From an uncultured Planctomycetota bacterium (GTDB lineage Bacteria > Planctomycetota > UBA1135 > UBA2386), in NCBI GenBank assembly GCA_903925435.1, contig CAIYFF010000563.1, positions 1-7,871 on the forward strand: a DNA stretch of 7,871 nt. Direction: 5' to 3'. Shown here one piece after another: positions 5,840 to 7,871 of this stretch; the stretch's first letter is position 1, and each line of letters starts with the position of its first letter. The notes beneath the pieces were generated by a model, which saw only the letters and a program-made list of their open reading frames with translations, was not told the origin of the DNA and searched no databases. The translations under genes were made by a program, and so were the position numbers.

Positions 5840-7871
5840 GTGCAGTTCCTGAATCCAGGTCTGGTCGCGGGCGCGCTGCTGTTCGCCGTTCCGCTCGTCA
5901 TCCACCTGCTCAACCGGCAGCGGCACAAGCGCCGCGACTGGGCGGCGATGGAGTTCTTGCTGCGCGCATACCAGAAGACGCGCAATCGGCTCCGCAACGA
6001 GAACCTTCTGCTGCTGTTGCTGCGTTGCCTGATCCCCATCGTGCTCGCGATGGCGATCGCACGGCCGGTCCTGCAGAGCGCAGCGGGCCTGCTTGGCCAA
6101 GGCGGCTCGACGCACCACATCGTCGTGCTCGACCAGTCCTACAGCATGGGCACGTCGCGCGACGGAGCGCAGAGTCCGTTCGACAAGGGCCGCGCGATGG
6201 CCACTCGATTGCTCGAGTCGCTGCAGGCTTCGCCAGAACGCGCGGACAAGGTCACGCTGGTGCTCGCCGGCGTGCGCCCGCGCTTCGTCGTGCAACGCGA
6301 ACTCAACCTCGCCGCCGCGAAAGCCCTGTGGCAGGAGACAACGCGGCCCGAGGACGCAGCGACGGACCTGGCGCCTTCGCTCGTGCAAGTGGCGCAACTC
6401 CTCGAAGAAGGCGCCGACGCGAGCGCGCAAGTGCACGTCATCACCGACTTGCAGACGCGCGCGCTCGGCACGCTGCTCGACTCGCAGCGCAGCGCTGCGC
6501 CGCAGACTGACGGCCCGGACTTCAAGGACACGCTGCGCGACACGATGGATCGCCTTCGCACGCGCGAAGGCACGCAGGTGCACTGGATCGACGTGTCGCC
6601 GATGGCCGACGAGCGACAGGGCGGCAGCGTCGACAACGTGCAGATCACCAGCCTGCAGTGCGAGCAACCCGTGGCGCTCGCGCGCACGCCGCTCGTCGTC
6701 ACGGCACGTCTGCAGAATCGCGGCGCGCAGCAAGCATCGGTGCAGGTGGCGCTCGACGTGGACGGCGCGGAGCCGATGCGCAAGCAAGTGGTGCTCGATG
6801 CGCAAGCCGAGGGCGAAGCGGAGTTCTCGATCGTCGTGCGCGAGCCCGGCAAGAAGCGACTGCGCGCGGTGATCGACCAAGATGCGCTCGACGCGGACAA
6901 CGAACGCTGCGCGATCCTCGACGTGAAGGAACGGATGAAGGTCCTCGTCGTCGATGGCGCCGCCGATGACGACCCACTCAAGACCTACGGCTGGTTCTAC
7001 AACGGGATGCTCGACCCTCAGGACTTCGGCTCCAACAACAAGGAGCGCGAGGTCGCCGGCGAACTTGGCCGCTTCGAAGTGACCGTGTGCGACACGCTCG
7101 CGCTGCTGTCCGGCCAACAGGATCCCATCGCGTTCGATGTCACGGTGCTTGCCGACGTCGACCGCATCAACGAGCGCGCGCGCTCCGGCATCGAACGTGC
7201 GCTGCAAGCGGGCAAGGGCCTGCTCACTGCGTTCGGCCGCCGCGCGGACCCTGCGAGCTACGACCTGCAACTGCACGCGATGGGCGAAGGCCCGATGCCC
7301 TTCCGCCTCGGCCAAGTCCGCGGCGGCGAATCGGGCTCGTCGCAAGCGCGCGCCGCAGTGATCGCGCTGCCGCAGCACGGATCGCTGCGCGAGTTCGACG
7401 AAGAGGTCTACCGCGAGATCCTGCAAGCGGTGCCGGTGTGGCAGTGGCTTGGCGTGCCCAAAGACTCGCTCTCGGACAAGGCGAGCGTCGTGCTTCGCCT
7501 CACCGATCCCGACCAGTCGCCGCTGCTGGTCACGAGCGAGTTCGGCGAAGGCCGCGCGGCGTTCCTGCTCAGCACGCCTGCGTCGGAATACGACGGCAAG
7601 CGCTGGAATCGCCTCGAGGACCCGTTCGTCGTGTTCCCGTTGCTGCACGGGTTGATCGAGTGGCTATCAAGCCCCGCGCGCGATCTGTTCCAGATCGACG
7701 TCGGCGCGGAACTCGCGGCAATTGCGCCGGCGCGCCCCAAGGACATCGAAGTGCTGCTGCCCGAGCGCGCTGGCGGCAAGAAGATGCCGCTCGCCGAAGA
7801 AGCGCGCGCGCTGCCGGGCGGTCGTTACGCGCTGCCCGCGTGGTCCGGCGCAGCGATGGCCGGTTTCTACA
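5840..7871 (+). CDS. BatA-type membrane protein: vWA domain plus amidotransferase-like domain (3' end outside window)
   Basis: The frame opens at GTG 5840, three bases after the DUF58 stop, and has no stop to the window edge (677 complete codons). The N-terminus MQFLNPGLVAGALLFAVP followed by LVIHLLNRQRHKRRDWAAMEFL is the BatA / aerotolerance-regulator N-terminal domain, with membrane helices at about 7-24 and 56-78. A vWA domain follows, with MIDAS DQSYSMG (Asp98, Ser100, Ser102) and a later Asp203 in VHVITDLQ. Residues about 264-350 look like a CARDB-type beta-sandwich (LVVTARLQNRGAQQASVQVAL). MKVLVVDG at 366 opens a class I glutamine-amidotransferase-like domain running to about 610. Its nucleophile region reads AGKGLLTAFG (457-466) with no Cys, so it is probably non-catalytic. 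From about 616 another beta domain starts, ending at AGFY. In Bat operons such proteins are inner-membrane partners of MoxR. GTG is chosen because it gives the family's exact N-terminus and has AGGAAG upstream; the first internal ATG (codon 37) would cut off the first helix. Confidence 0.94.
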   Translation, partial: MQFLNPGLVAGALLFAVPLVIHLLNRQRHKRRDWAAMEFLLRAYQKTRNRLRNENLLLLLLRCLIPIVLAMAIARPVLQSAAGLLGQGGSTHHIVVLDQSYSMGTSRDGAQSPFDKGRAMATRLLESLQASPERADKVTLVLAGVRPRFVVQRELNLAAAKALWQETTRPEDAATDLAPSLVQVAQLLEEGADASAQVHVITDLQTRALGTLLDSQRSAAPQTDGPDFKDTLRDTMDRLRTREGTQVHWIDVSPMADERQGGSVDNVQITSLQCEQPVALARTPLVVTARLQNRGAQQASVQVALDVDGAEPMRKQVVLDAQAEGEAEFSIVVREPGKKRLRAVIDQDALDADNERCAILDVKERMKVLVVDGAADDDPLKTYGWFYNGMLDPQDFGSNNKEREVAGELGRFEVTVCDTLALLSGQQDPIAFDVTVLADVDRINERARSGIERALQAGKGLLTAFGRRADPASYDLQLHAMGEGPMPFRLGQVRGGESGSSQARAAVIALPQHGSLREFDEEVYREILQAVPVWQWLGVPKDSLSDKASVVLRLTDPDQSPLLVTSEFGEGRAAFLLSTPASEYDGKRWNRLEDPFVVFPLLHGLIEWLSSPARDLFQIDVGAELAAIAPARPKDIEVLLPERAGGKKMPLAEEARALPGGRYALPAWSGAAMAGFY

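Noticed and set aside
4760..7648. 962-codon open frame on the minus strand opposite the DUF58 and BatA genes
   Set aside because: Its translation is rich in Arg, His, Ala and Glu with no domain signature, as expected opposite GC-rich codons. The plus strand encodes clear DUF58 and BatA families across the same bases.
1..7871. CRISPR arrays, tRNA or rRNA genes, insertion sequences, tandem repeats
   Set aside because: Looked for direct repeats with spacers, tRNA-like cloverleaf and CCA-end patterns, rRNA-like sequence, and transposase motifs with terminal repeats; none seen. The gaps between genes are all under 175 bases.

Overview
The window is a GC-rich (roughly two-thirds G+C by eye), gene-dense, single-strand stretch of a bacterial chromosome. 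Every gene I can support is on the + strand. The gene content suggests Planctomycetota: a BatA-type protein carrying a glutamine-amidotransferase-like insert, a large exported protein built of carboxypeptidase-regulatory-like modules, and starts that mostly lack a Shine-Dalgarno. This placement is an inference from style; no marker gene is present, and another GC-rich phylum such as Myxococcota is possible.

Layout. Positions 2-262 hold the 3' end of an unrecognised gene. A 75-base gap with a possible -10 element follows, then a 933-residue exported or membrane-anchored multi-module protein (338-3139). The next gap (3140-3248) holds short GC-rich palindromes followed by T's. A 129-residue protein with one membrane segment and a short helical stretch lies at 3249-3638. 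A 172-base leader (3639-3810) then leads into a compact operon: a MoxR-family AAA+ ATPase (3811-4860), a soluble DUF58/von Willebrand A protein (4922-5836), and a BatA-type membrane vWA protein (from GTG 5840, running off the right edge).

How the genes work together. MoxR ATPases are AAA+ chaperone-like machines usually encoded next to vWA proteins that bind divalent metal through a MIDAS site. Here the MoxR Walker A, Walker B, sensor 1 and arginine-finger residues are all visible, and both vWA proteins keep DxSxS motifs plus a later Asp. The trio is therefore likely functional. The remaining bat genes (BatB/BatD-like) would be expected downstream of the window. Whether the two upstream envelope proteins belong to the same system is open; they share strand and neighbourhood, but each is preceded by its own gap.

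The MoxR/DUF58/BatA trio is a known system. The less-described parts are the 933-residue modular protein, the small membrane protein, and the CARDB-like plus amidotransferase-like part of BatA.
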